From positions 1 to 17,482 of the forward strand of contig JACDDZ010000009.1 in the NCBI GenBank assembly GCA_013816695.1: 17,482 nt of DNA, read 5' to 3'. Position numbers and translations under genes: made by a program. Source of the DNA: Gemmatimonadaceae bacterium. GTDB lineage: Bacteria > Gemmatimonadota > Gemmatimonadetes > Gemmatimonadales > Gemmatimonadaceae. The notes under the pieces are model-generated. The model worked only from the letters and a program-made list of their open reading frames with translations. It was not told the DNA's origin and made no database searches. Each line of letters begins with the position of its first letter. The stretch's first letter is position 1. Below are positions 7,606 to 15,395 of the stretch, in pieces.

Positions 7606-8126
7606 CGCTGCATGATAGGCAGCTTCGTGGCCCACGGCCCGACCGCGTCCTGATACTGCCGCGCCATCACGCGCGCGACCTGGCCGACATGCGACAAGTC
7701 GTGCGCCACCCAGGTCGAGAGCAGCTGGCTCATAGTCACGATGCCGAACTCCGGATGCATCCCGGTTCGCGCGAGCTCGAGCTCGCCCAGCTTCCAATGG
7801 ACGAGAAGCGCGATGTTCTCGCGGCGCACCCGTTCGAACTGCGAGAGCAGGTCATCGAGCGTCGCGTGGCCCCAGTCCCGAACCTGCGCGTTGGGATCGA
7901 AGGCGGGCAGTGCTGGGCATCCATCATTCGACAGCATGATGCGAGCACGCCCCATCCAGTTGGTGCTGTCTGCTGAGAGCAGGTGCGCGACGACCGCGCG
8001 CGGACTCCACGTGCCGGGACCCTCCGTTGCCTCGGTCCACGCGCTCAGCAGCCCGGACAACAGCGTGTGCAGCGTGCCAGGCGTGCGTGAGAGGATGGCG
8101 ATCGCGTCGGGTAGGATGTATCGCAT
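7602..8126 (-). CDS. DinB-family putative metal-dependent protein (second copy)
   Basis: This 174-residue four-helix-bundle protein of the DinB superfamily carries His48 in RAVVAHLLSADSTNWMGR and His142/His146 in WVAHDLSHVGQVARVM, the classic HxxxHxxQ ending. The three histidines would bind one divalent metal. I chose the ATG at 8126 because the conserved DinB N-terminus begins there. The frame continues upstream to 8354 but runs through the intergenic region and into the 3' end of the mutase gene. It precedes and overlaps the secreted CocE-type hydrolase, so the pair is probably co-transcribed. Function is unknown, possibly thiol-dependent transfer as in characterised relatives. It is clearly divergent from the other DinB-like protein at 2086-2610. 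Confidence 0.82.
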   Translation of the reverse strand: MRYILPDAIAILSRTPGTLHTLLSGLLSAWTEATEGPGTWSPRAVVAHLLSADSTNWMGRARIMLSNDGCPALPAFDPNAQVRDWGHATLDDLLSQFERVRRENIALLVHWKLGELELARTGMHPEFGIVTMSQLLSTWVAHDLSHVGQVARVMARQYQDAVGPWATKLPIMQR

Positions 8127-8147
8127 CCAGCGCTCGGGACGGGGTTG

Positions 8148-8173
8148 GCACACGCGCCGATTCGTGCGTGTGC
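8148..8173. repeat. Inverted repeat GCACACGC / GCGTGTGC
   Basis: Two perfectly complementary 8-base arms (8148-8155 and 8166-8173) are separated by 10 bases, with outer TTG and CAA extending the symmetry imperfectly. It lies 22 bases upstream of the DinB start on the minus strand. It could be an operator or an mRNA hairpin in the 5' leader. There is no T-run, so a terminator is unlikely. Confidence 0.4.
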
Positions 8174-8216
8174 GGCAACCTAGCCCTACCAAGGTGCGAC
8201 AACCAGCGCCGGATCT

Positions 8217-8240
8217 GACAACTTTCGGGGAGAACCCGCC
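8217..8240. repeat. 24-base dispersed element, copy 2 (candidate operator)
   Basis: It shares 18 of 24 positions with 4697-4720 in the same orientation. This copy also lies in an imperfect dyad at 8221-8243: ACT, two bases, CGGG, five bases, CCCG, two bases, AGT. It is 91 bases upstream of the DinB start at 8126, on the side expected for a promoter-proximal site. Confidence 0.4.
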
Positions 8241-8265
8241 AGTACGCTGCAAAACTCCAGAAGCC

Positions 8266-9981
8266 TTAAAAGAACACGGGCTCTCGATAAGCTCCAAACA
8301 CATCTTCCATCGCCGCACGAATCTCATACAAAGTGCAGTAGGCCCGCGCAGCATTGAGAATGAAAGGAATCAGGTTCGCGCTTCCCTTCGCCGCCTCTCT
8401 CAGTTCATTCAGTCGTTGCTGGACGAGAGCATTGTCGCGCTCGGCGCGGAGCTTCGCCATTCTCTCCTTCTGGTGCGCTTCAGTGTCGCCAATCTTCAGC
8501 AGCGGGATCGTTAGCTCCGGTTCATCGGTCACGAATTCGTTTACGCCGACAACGAGTTTACGCCTTTGCTCGATCTCCCACTGCTGGCGCGCAGCAGATT
8601 CATTTATCCGCTTCTGCAGCCATCCGGTCTCCAGCCCGCGAACGACACCGCCCTGCTCCTCGATCTGCCTGAAGAGATCCTCGGCTTCCGCTTCCATCTC
8701 ATTCGTGAGCTTCTCTACATAGTATGAACCGCCGAGAGGATCGATCACGTTCGGGATGCCGGTTTCGTACGCGAGCACCTGCTGCGTCCGCAACGCTACC
8801 TGCACTGACTCCTCGGTTGGCAGCGCGAGCGTTTCATCCATCGAGTTTGTGTGCAGCGACTGTGTGCCGCCGAGCACGGCGGCGAGAGCCTGGTATGCGA
8901 CGCGAACGATGTTGTTCATCGGCTGCTGTGCGGTGAGCGTCACGCCGGCAGTCTGCGAATGGAACCGCATGATGAGCGAGCGCGGGTCCTTGGCACCGTA
9001 TCGATCGCGCAGGTGGCGCGCCCAGATGCGGCGTGCAGCCCGCAGCTTGGCGATCTCTTCGAAGAAATCGTTGTGGATGTCCCAAAAGAACGACAAGCGC
9101 TGCGCGAACGAGTCTACGTCGAGGCCGCGCGCGATTCCCCGCTCCACATATGTGAAGCCGTCGGCGAGCGTAAACGCGAGCTCCTGCGCTGCAGTCGCAC
9201 CCGCTTCGCGAATGTGATATCCCGAAATGGAAATTGTATTCCACTGTGGTGCATGCTCGGCAGACCACTCAAACGCATCTACGATCAGGCGCAGCGCCGG
9301 CTCGATGGGATAAACCCATGCGTGCTGCGCCATGTACTCCTTGAGGATGTCGTTCTGGATCGTGCCCCGGAGTTTCGCTGAGTCGACGCCCTGTTTTTCA
9401 GCTGCGGCGATGTAGAAGCAGTACAGGATTACGGCCGGACCGTTGATGGTCATCGAAGTAGACACCTGGTCGAGCGGAATACCGTCGAAGAGGTCCTGCA
9501 TGTCGGCCAGGCTCGATATCGCTACTCCGCACTTGCCTACTTCGCCTTCAGAGCGCGGATGGTCGGAGTCGTATCCCATGAGCGTTGGGAAATCAAACGC
9601 GACTGAAAGTCCGGTCTGGCCGTGAGCGAGCAGAAACTTGTAACGCGCGTTGGTGTCGGCCGCGCTGCCAAATCCCGCGAACTGCCGCATGGTCCAGAGA
9701 CGTCCACGATATCCCGTGGGGTGAATGCCGCGCGTGTACGGAAAGAATCCCGGAACTCCGAGGTCGTCGGTGTGCGATTCCGTGAGATCGGCGGGAGTGT
9801 AAAGCGGTTCCACCGCCTTCTCTGAATTCGTGAAGGCGATGTCGCGCTTCGTTGCCTTGTCGTACCTGGCGCGCCACTCGTTCACTTCCTTTTGAAGCTT
9901 TACGATTTCCCGTTCGCGAGCGCGCAGCTCGTCGGAAAGATCGTCAGCATTGAATTCGTTCTGAGGTTTGACAGTCGTCAT
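8266..9981 (-). CDS. B12-dependent acyl-CoA mutase, large (catalytic) subunit; isobutyryl-CoA-mutase-like active site
   Basis: The 571-residue protein is the TIM-barrel substrate subunit of the methylmalonyl-/isobutyryl-CoA mutase family. It has no C-terminal B12-binding domain, so it must pair with a separate small subunit. Conserved landmarks are [16 protein letters not shown] (90-105), [19 protein letters not shown] (124-142), [10 protein letters not shown] (207-216) and [10 protein letters not shown] (252-261). Aligned to P. shermanii MutB with a constant offset of 12, catalytic His244 is His256. Substrate Tyr89 is Phe101, Arg207 is Gln219 and Met78 is Gly90. Phe and Gln are the isobutyryl-CoA mutase pair, and loss of the carboxylate-binding Arg argues against methylmalonyl-CoA. 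Ala128 argues against 2-hydroxyisobutyryl-CoA mutase, which has Asp there. These assignments rest on remembered reference numbering. The start overlaps the meaB stop (ATGA). Confidence 0.92.
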   Translation of the reverse strand: MTTVKPQNEFNADDLSDELRAREREIVKLQKEVNEWRARYDKATKRDIAFTNSEKAVEPLYTPADLTESHTDDLGVPGFFPYTRGIHPTGYRGRLWTMRQFAGFGSAADTNARYKFLLAHGQTGLSVAFDFPTLMGYDSDHPRSEGEVGKCGVAISSLADMQDLFDGIPLDQVSTSMTINGPAVILYCFYIAAAEKQGVDSAKLRGTIQNDILKEYMAQHAWVYPIEPALRLIVDAFEWSAEHAPQWNTISISGYHIREAGATAAQELAFTLADGFTYVERGIARGLDVDSFAQRLSFFWDIHNDFFEEIAKLRAARRIWARHLRDRYGAKDPRSLIMRFHSQTAGVTLTAQQPMNNIVRVAYQALAAVLGGTQSLHTNSMDETLALPTEESVQVALRTQQVLAYETGIPNVIDPLGGSYYVEKLTNEMEAEAEDLFRQIEEQGGVVRGLETGWLQKRINESAARQQWEIEQRRKLVVGVNEFVTDEPELTIPLLKIGDTEAHQKERMAKLRAERDNALVQQRLNELREAAKGSANLIPFILNAARAYCTLYEIRAAMEDVFGAYREPVFF

Positions 9982-11060
9982 GCTTTCGCTCGTGTAACGA
10001 GTTCTCCCCGTTCCTTTAGCAGGCGGTCGGCGGCGCCATACGGAGTTTCAGTTCCATTCTCAAGCGCCGTCAGCTCGGAGTCCAGCCAGTTGCTCACATC
10101 CGGATTTGTCCACATGCGTCCGCGCATTTTCTGCTCCACTGCGTCAACAATCCTTTCGCGAAGCCGGGACCTGCGACGGTCCCTTAGCGACCCGCTCTTT
10201 TCAAGATACGCGAAATGCGCGTCCAGCGAGGCCAGAAGCTCGGCAATCCCCTCTCCCTTCGCGGCGATGGAACTAAGCACAGGCGGGGTCCATCCATCTT
10301 CAGGTGTTGCTCCAGCCGCTTCACGCGCAACGCGCGCCGGATTCGCTGCCCTCTTGAGATCAATACCGTGATGAGCCGGCATGTTCCGAAAGTGCGCTCC
10401 TTTGCGCAGCCCAAGCATCAGCTCGATGTCATTGCGCAACCTGTCAGCTCCGGGGCGATCGGCCTTGTTGACGATGAACACATCTGCGATTTCCATGACG
10501 CCCGCTTTCAGCGTCTGGATCGAGTCGCCCGACTCAGGCACGAGAACAACAACCGTTGAATCGGCAGTGCGAGCGACTTCAAGCTCTGACTGCCCAACGC
10601 CAACAGTTTCGATAATGATTCGCTCGAATCCAAATGCGTCCAGAACATCCGCGACTTCGCGGGTTGTTCCTGCAAGACCGCCCAAAGACCCGCGAGTCGC
10701 CATCGAGCGAATGAAAACACCAGGATCGAGCGCCACCTGCTCCATCCGCACCCGGTCGCCGAGCAATGCGCCGCCTGTAAACGGCGACGTGGGATCTACC
10801 GCTATGATTCCGACTTTGTGGCCGGCGCTCCGCAGGCTTTTTGCGAGCAGCGTGGTAATCGTGCTCTTGCCCGCGCCCGGCGGTCCTGTCAACCCGACCC
10901 TTCGTGCCCGTCCAGTCCGGGGGTGAAGTGCCGCAAGCAGCTGCTCAAATCCGTCGCGATGGTTCTCGACAATGCTGACGGCACGCGCGAGTCCTGCAAA
11001 ACTTCCAGCGTCAAAGTCGGCCAGCACCTTTTCGACGGAGACCGCGCGCGAAGCGATCAC
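9978..11060 (-). CDS. meaB: MeaB/ArgK-family P-loop GTPase, chaperone of B12-dependent mutases
   Basis: This G3E-class GTPase loads and protects adenosylcobalamin on acyl-CoA mutases, and the mutase gene directly follows. With the chosen 360-residue start, the Walker A is GPPGAGKST (59-67), followed by AVDPTSP (about 87-93), ETVGVGQSE (151-159) and NKAD (198-201). It ends with the helical dimerisation extension of the family. I chose the GTG at 11060, whose GTGA overlaps the ybeY stop by four bases. It puts about 17 residues before the conserved [12 protein letters not shown] helix, as in characterised MeaB. A GTG at 11096 would add 12 residues and overlap ybeY by 40 bases. Its place in a translation-related operon is unusual. 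Confidence 0.92.
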   Translation of the reverse strand: MIASRAVSVEKVLADFDAGSFAGLARAVSIVENHRDGFEQLLAALHPRTGRARRVGLTGPPGAGKSTITTLLAKSLRSAGHKVGIIAVDPTSPFTGGALLGDRVRMEQVALDPGVFIRSMATRGSLGGLAGTTREVADVLDAFGFERIIIETVGVGQSELEVARTADSTVVVLVPESGDSIQTLKAGVMEIADVFIVNKADRPGADRLRNDIELMLGLRKGAHFRNMPAHHGIDLKRAANPARVAREAAGATPEDGWTPPVLSSIAAKGEGIAELLASLDAHFAYLEKSGSLRDRRRSRLRERIVDAVEQKMRGRMWTNPDVSNWLDSELTALENGTETPYGAADRLLKERGELVTRAKA

Positions 11061-11503
11061 CTGGCGCGCCTGAGAATCGACTCCTGCTTCTTCCACATCT
11101 TCGACGCCACCCTGCGATCGGATTCCGGATGTTCGTGCCCGAGCACGTGGAGGACGCCGTGAACCACTAGCCGGTCCAGCTCCTCACGCAGGGAAACACT
11201 TTCTGCCTGCGCGTTTTTTCTTGCGACGTCCGGGCAGATGTAGATGTCGCCAACCACTGTGCCGCCATGCGACCCGGAACCAAATCCAAACGCAATCACG
11301 TCAGTCGGTCTCTGCTTCTTCAGGTACTCGCTGTTCATCAACGCGATTTTCTGCGTCGAGACGAATACAATGGAGAGCATGGCGTTCTTCACGCGCTCCG
11401 ACTCGAGTGCAAGCATGGCGACCTTGCGCGCGCGTTTGAGCGATACAAGCCGCCGGCGCAGTGTCGAGCTTACATCGACAGCGAGCTCGCTACCGGCTTG
11501 CAC
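11057..11503 (-). CDS. ybeY: Endoribonuclease YbeY, rRNA maturation
   Basis: The 148-residue protein has the zinc signature HGVLHVLGHEH with ligands His115, His119 and His125. The preceding family segment is also present (PTDVIAFGFG, GDIYICPDVA) and the C-terminal helix SKMWKKQESIL. YbeY is a single-strand-specific RNase needed for 16S rRNA 3'-end maturation and late 70S quality control. It starts at a GTG (11503), two bases after the phoH stop. The phoH-ybeY pair is one of the most conserved neighbourhoods in bacteria, which confirms both calls. In many genomes the Era GTPase gene follows; here the meaB GTPase gene does. Confidence 0.95.
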   Translation of the reverse strand: MQAGSELAVDVSSTLRRRLVSLKRARKVAMLALESERVKNAMLSIVFVSTQKIALMNSEYLKKQRPTDVIAFGFGSGSHGGTVVGDIYICPDVARKNAQAESVSLREELDRLVVHGVLHVLGHEHPESDRRVASKMWKKQESILRRAR

Positions 11504-11505
11504 GC

Positions 11506-12471
11506 TCAGTTGCCCGAATCGTCCGCGTACGCCTTGATGATTTCGCGCACGAGGCGGTGACGCACGACATCCGCATCAGTGAGGTACTGGAAGCCGATTC
11601 CCTCGATGCCTGGCAGTATCCGCTCAATCTGCACGAGACCGGAATCTTCGCGCTTGGGCAGGTCAATCTGCGTCTTGTCCCCTGTGATTACTGCTCTCGA
11701 ATTAACTCCAAGCCGGGTCAGGAACATCTTCATCTGTGCGTTGGTCGCGTTCTGCGCTTCGTCGAGGATGACGAATGCGTCCGACAAAGTCCGTCCACGC
11801 ATATATGCAAGCGGCGCAATCTCAATGGTCCGGGTTTCAATCGCCTTCTGCACTCGTTCCTGCGGCATCATGTCTTCCAGCGCGTCGTAGAGCGGACGGA
11901 GGTATGGATCTACCTTCGCCTGCATGTCACCAGGCAGAAATCCAAGACTTTCCCCGGCCTCAACCGCCGGACGCGCAAGCACAATCCGGCGTACGCGCTT
12001 TCTCGCCAGTGCATCAACGGCAGCCGCGACAGCCAGATACGTCTTGCCTGTTCCAGCAGGACCGATTCCCACCACAATATCATTCTCGGCGATCAGCTTC
12101 ATGTAGTCTGCCTGACCGCTTGTCTTGGCCTGAATGATCTTGCGCACGCCGGGGAGCACGATGCGTGTGTCGCCCTCACCCTGCGACGCGCCATTCCCGT
12201 CACGTGGCTGGTCTATGCTCATGCGCAGCACATCGTCGGCTGTGAGCGGCATCTGCTGTTTGGCTGTGTCGATCATACGCTGGGCAATATGGGACGCCTT
12301 TGCGACGGATTCCGCTCCGCCCGTGATTGTCATCACGTCGCCGCGAAGATTTACCTTGGCTCCCGTCTGGCGCGTGAGCTCGACGAGATTCTCGTCATTC
12401 ACGCCCGCGAGCGTTAGCATGTCCGCGCCTTCCGTGTTGAGGCGCTGTGTGGTGGCTGTCTCGTCAGTCAT
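11506..12471 (-). CDS. phoH: PhoH-like ATPase (KH-like N-terminus plus P-loop NTPase)
   Basis: The 321-residue protein has an N-terminal KH-like segment (about 20-70, with TGAKVNLRGDVMTITG) and a PhoH P-loop domain. The Walker A is GPAGTGKT (137-144) and the Walker B is VILDEAQN (234-241), embedded in the very conserved AYMRGRTLSDAFVILDEAQN stretch, with TGDKTQIDLP at about 263-272. Relatives are ATP-binding proteins linked to RNA processing, possibly RNA helicase-like, and associated with YbeY, although the exact activity is poorly defined. The ATG shares one base with the aspS stop (TGATG), and ybeY follows after two bases. It is cytoplasmic. Confidence 0.94.
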   Translation of the reverse strand: MTDETATTQRLNTEGADMLTLAGVNDENLVELTRQTGAKVNLRGDVMTITGGAESVAKASHIAQRMIDTAKQQMPLTADDVLRMSIDQPRDGNGASQGEGDTRIVLPGVRKIIQAKTSGQADYMKLIAENDIVVGIGPAGTGKTYLAVAAAVDALARKRVRRIVLARPAVEAGESLGFLPGDMQAKVDPYLRPLYDALEDMMPQERVQKAIETRTIEIAPLAYMRGRTLSDAFVILDEAQNATNAQMKMFLTRLGVNSRAVITGDKTQIDLPKREDSGLVQIERILPGIEGIGFQYLTDADVVRHRLVREIIKAYADDSGN

Positions 12472-14273
12472 CAGCTTCGTTTCTTGAGCTCGAGGTGGAG
12501 ATCGCTTACATCCTTTTCCGGAACAACAGTGGGCGCATTCTCGAACAATGCCCGCGCGGCCGTTGTTTTCGGGAACGCAATTACATCCCTTAATGACTGG
12601 CCACCTGCGATGAGCATGGCAATCCGGTCGAAGCCAAATGCAATTCCACCATGTGGCGGCGCACCTGACCCAAGCGCTTCGAGCAGAAAGCCAAAACGCG
12701 ATCTCGCGCTCTCGTCACTCAACCCGAGCACGCTGAACACGCGACTCTGAACCCGCGGATCGTGAATACGAATACTTCCGCCGCCCAGCTCTGTTCCGTT
12801 CAGGATGACATCATAGGCTAGCGCACGAACCTTGTCAGGATCGCTCTCCAGCAGATGAAGGTCGTCAGGATGCGGTGACGTGAACGGGTGATGAACCGAG
12901 CTCACGGTGCCGTCATCGTTACGGCCGAAGAGCGGAAAGTCAGTGACCCAAAGAAACTCGCGCCCGTTCTCATCGGCCAGACCCTGGCGCTGTGCCACAT
13001 CCTGGCGCACGCGATCCAGTGCGACGCTGGAAACAGCGTCGGGTGCTGCGGCAAGGAGCAGCAGGTCGCCCTCCTCGAGCCCCAGCTTGTCGGCTGCGTT
13101 AGCATCCAGGAACTTCGCCGCCGGGCCTTCGAGTCCGGCCACGCTCTTCTTGAGCCGTAACAGTCCGCCTATCCCTCCAGACTTGCCGACAACTTCAATT
13201 TCATCAACCTGCTTGCGTGACAGCGCAGCACCACCGGGAATCCTGATCCCACGCACGCGGCCACCTGCTTCCAGAGCATTCCTGGTGATCCCGAAATCGA
13301 GACCCCGGAACACTTCGCTGTAGTCGCGGATCTGCAGGTCGTAACGCAGATCAGGCCGATCGGAGCCGTATCGCTCCATTGCATCTGCATAGGTCAGTCG
13401 CGAGAACTTTTCCGGAATCGTAATTCCGGCGACTTCGAATAACGCAGTCATCAAACCCTGCGTCATCTTCATTATGTCCTCGCGATCCACGAACGACGCT
13501 TCTACGTCGATCTGTGTGAACTCGGGTTGCCTGTCCGCACGAAGATCCTCGTCGCGGAAACAGCGAGCTATCTGGAAGTACCTGTCGAAACCCGAGACCA
13601 TCAACAGCTGCTTATACAACTGTGGCGATTGCGGCAAGGCGTAGAACTCTCCCGCATGCACCCTGCTCGGTACCAGATAATCCCGCGCACCCTCAGGCGT
13701 TGGCTTGGTAAGAATCGGCGTTTCAACTTCGATGTAGCCGTTCTCGTCCAGGAAGTGTCGCGTCGCCTGCGCCAGCCTGTGCCGCAGAAAAAGGCTCTGC
13801 TGCAGCTCCGGCCGACGGAGATCCAGGTGACGATGGCGGAGTCTCAATTCTTCAGCGGGAAGCTTCTCTCCCTTTCCACGTGCAACGGGAATCGCCGGTG
13901 TTTCGGCTGGCGACAAAATCGTGATAGAGGTTGCACGTACCTCAACCTCACCCGTTTGCATGTCCGCGTTACGCGTCTCCGCGGGACGCATGACGACATC
14001 GCCTTCAACGCGAATGACTGTTTCAGCGCCAAGCGAAGCCGCAGTTTGCGCGAGTGCCAGGTCGACTTCGGATGGATTCAGCGAGACCTGCACTATTCCG
14101 TCGCGGTCACGCAGATCGATGAAGATCAGTCCGCCAAGATTCCGGCTGCGATGTACCCACCCCGCGAGCGCGACCTTCGAGCCTGCGCTGGAAGCCCGGA
14201 GGCTGCCGCACAGGTGGGATCGGAGCGATGTGGAAAAGATTTCGTCTTGGGTCAGTTCAGTGTGTCCATGCAA
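12471..14273 (-). CDS. aspS: Aspartyl-tRNA synthetase
   Basis: This 600-residue class II synthetase is of bacterial type. It has an N-terminal OB-fold anticodon-binding domain (about 15-120, GWVHRSRNLGGLIFIDLRDRDG), motif 1 near TPILTKPTPEGARDY (185-199), motif 2 FRDEDLRADRQPEFTQID (239-256), the bacterial GAD insertion in the 290-430 region, and motif 3 AFGFDRIAMLIAGG near the C-terminus. In the OB-fold loop it has RNLGG rather than RDHGG. The His form is associated with non-discriminating enzymes, so this one leans to strict Asp-tRNA charging (tentative). In-frame codons before the conserved N-terminus offer only TTG at 14273, since the next Met is residue 95. No Shine-Dalgarno is visible. 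It heads the operon. Confidence 0.96.
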   Translation of the reverse strand: MHGHTELTQDEIFSTSLRSHLCGSLRASSAGSKVALAGWVHRSRNLGGLIFIDLRDRDGIVQVSLNPSEVDLALAQTAASLGAETVIRVEGDVVMRPAETRNADMQTGEVEVRATSITILSPAETPAIPVARGKGEKLPAEELRLRHRHLDLRRPELQQSLFLRHRLAQATRHFLDENGYIEVETPILTKPTPEGARDYLVPSRVHAGEFYALPQSPQLYKQLLMVSGFDRYFQIARCFRDEDLRADRQPEFTQIDVEASFVDREDIMKMTQGLMTALFEVAGITIPEKFSRLTYADAMERYGSDRPDLRYDLQIRDYSEVFRGLDFGITRNALEAGGRVRGIRIPGGAALSRKQVDEIEVVGKSGGIGGLLRLKKSVAGLEGPAAKFLDANAADKLGLEEGDLLLLAAAPDAVSSVALDRVRQDVAQRQGLADENGREFLWVTDFPLFGRNDDGTVSSVHHPFTSPHPDDLHLLESDPDKVRALAYDVILNGTELGGGSIRIHDPRVQSRVFSVLGLSDESARSRFGFLLEALGSGAPPHGGIAFGFDRIAMLIAGGQSLRDVIAFPKTTAARALFENAPTVVPEKDVSDLHLELKKRS

Positions 14274-14312
14274 GTCAGTTAAAATTAATTATGGCAAGGA
14301 CTTGGTGGTAGA
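14274..14312. promoter_or_regulatory. Compact divergent control region, aspS / rlmN
   Basis: Only 39 bases separate two divergent starts. An AT-rich core at 14279-14292, holding the palindrome AATTAATT, stands out from the surrounding GC-rich DNA. On the minus strand CATAAT (14288-14293) resembles a -10 box for aspS, so little leader would remain. On the plus strand GGTGG (14305-14309) is the likely rlmN ribosome site. Overlapping promoters or short-leader transcripts are inferred. Confidence 0.45.
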
Positions 14313-15395
14313 ATGAAAGCGCATGGATTGGGTGAAAAAGACACCCGGATAAACCTCCTGAACCTGGAACCGGCAGTGGCCGAATCCCGGCTTCGGGCCT
14401 TTGCCGAAGAACATGGTGAGAAAGCTTTTCGCGGTTCCCAGGTCATGCGGCATCTATGGGCAGTGCCTGCCGCCGACTTCAACTCCATGGCCGATCTGCC
14501 TGCCTCGTTCCGTACCCTTCTCGACCAGCATTTTGTCATTCCGCGCCTGGAGCTGGCAACCCGGCAAACGTCCAAGGACGGCACTGAGAAGTTTCTCTTC
14601 CGTATGCATGACGGCGAATTCATCGAAACGGTTTCGATCCCGGAAAGCAACAGACTCACTTTCTGCATTTCATCGCAGGCAGGATGTGCTTTGAAGTGTG
14701 CGTTTTGCGCGACGGGTGCAATGGGATTCGCGCGCAACCTCGAGGCGTTCGAGATCGCGGGTCAGGTGCGCGAGCTGCGAATGATCGAAGACCCGCTCAA
14801 GCCGACGAACATCGTGTTCATGGGAATGGGTGAACCACTCATGAACTGGAAAGCAGTGGATCCAACTCTCACAATCCTGAATGATCCGAAAGGGTTTGGC
14901 ATTGGCGCGCGGCATATCACTGTGTCGACTGTCGGTGTCCTTCCGGGAATCGTGGCGCTATCCAATCGTCCGGAGCAGTTCAGGCTGGCGATCTCGATTC
15001 ACGCTCCTAACGACGAGTTGCGTCACGAGCTGATGCCCATCAACACGAAATATCCGCTTGGTGAAGTGATCGATGCTGCGAGGCAGTTCGACCGCCGCGT
15101 CACTTTTGAGTATGTGATGCTTGGCGGCGTAAACGATCAGCCTGAGCACGCAGCACAGCTCGCTGAGCTGGCGCATGAGTGCAAGGCGTTCGTGAATCTC
15201 ATTCCATTGCACCCGGGCGGAGCTGGAGAGTTCGACGCCACGCTCATGCCGAAGATCATCACCTTCTCACGGCTGCTTCAGGCGGAAAACGTCGAAGTGG
15301 CTATCCGTAAGAGCCGCGGAATGGACATAGCGGCTGCGTGTGGTCAGCTACGGGTAGAAAGGCAGGGCCGGCGGACGCCAGTTGGCGCCAATTAA
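14313..15395 (+). CDS. rlmN: Dual-specificity 23S rRNA A2503 / tRNA A37 C2-methyltransferase RlmN
   Basis: The 360-residue radical-SAM enzyme carries the CX3CX2C cluster motif CALKCAFC (Cys125, Cys129, Cys132) followed by ATGAMGFARNL. It also has GMGEPLMNW (171-179) for SAM binding and the late DIAAACGQL with Cys343, equivalent to the methyl-carrying Cys355 of E. coli RlmN. The segment ETVSIPESNRLTFCISSQ precedes the cluster, as in the family. It methylates C2 of A2503 in 23S rRNA, and also A37 of some tRNAs in E. coli. The ATG at 14313 follows GGTGG. It is divergent from aspS, and its 3' end overlaps the convergent LytR_C gene by 48 bases. Confidence 0.96.
   Translation: MKAHGLGEKDTRINLLNLEPAVAESRLRAFAEEHGEKAFRGSQVMRHLWAVPAADFNSMADLPASFRTLLDQHFVIPRLELATRQTSKDGTEKFLFRMHDGEFIETVSIPESNRLTFCISSQAGCALKCAFCATGAMGFARNLEAFEIAGQVRELRMIEDPLKPTNIVFMGMGEPLMNWKAVDPTLTILNDPKGFGIGARHITVSTVGVLPGIVALSNRPEQFRLAISIHAPNDELRHELMPINTKYPLGEVIDAARQFDRRVTFEYVMLGGVNDQPEHAAQLAELAHECKAFVNLIPLHPGGAGEFDATLMPKIITFSRLLQAENVEVAIRKSRGMDIAAACGQLRVERQGRRTPVGAN

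Larger units (their letters stand above)
8127..8265. promoter_or_regulatory. Intergenic region upstream of the DinB-CocE pair
   Basis: This 139-base gap between the mutase stop and the DinB start contains two structured elements: an 8-bp inverted repeat (8148-8173) and the second copy of the 24-base element (8217-8240). On the minus strand a TTGTCA (8215-8220) could be a -35 box, but no good -10 follows at normal spacing. No strong T-tract terminator for the mutase operon is visible. Confidence 0.45.

Noticed and set aside
7606..7797. N-terminal extension of the CocE-type gene
   Set aside because: It overlaps the DinB gene, is Arg/Ala-rich, and would bury an obvious signal peptide inside the protein.
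8127..8354. N-terminal extension of the second DinB gene to 8354
   Set aside because: It would run into the mutase gene and across intergenic structure. DinB homology starts at the ATG at 8126.
11461..12417. Long plus-strand open frame of 318 codons opposite phoH and the start of ybeY
   Set aside because: It lies antisense to two strongly conserved genes, shows no recognisable domain and has a composition explained by the codon bias of the opposite strand.
13527..14282. Plus-strand open frame opposite the 5' half of aspS
   Set aside because: It is the shadow of a highly conserved synthetase and has no independent start signal or domain.
15382..15391. Perfect palindrome TTGGCGCCAA at the rlmN stop
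   Set aside because: It lies within coding sequence of both convergent genes and is explained by the codons there; no second copy or U-tract supports a terminator or site.
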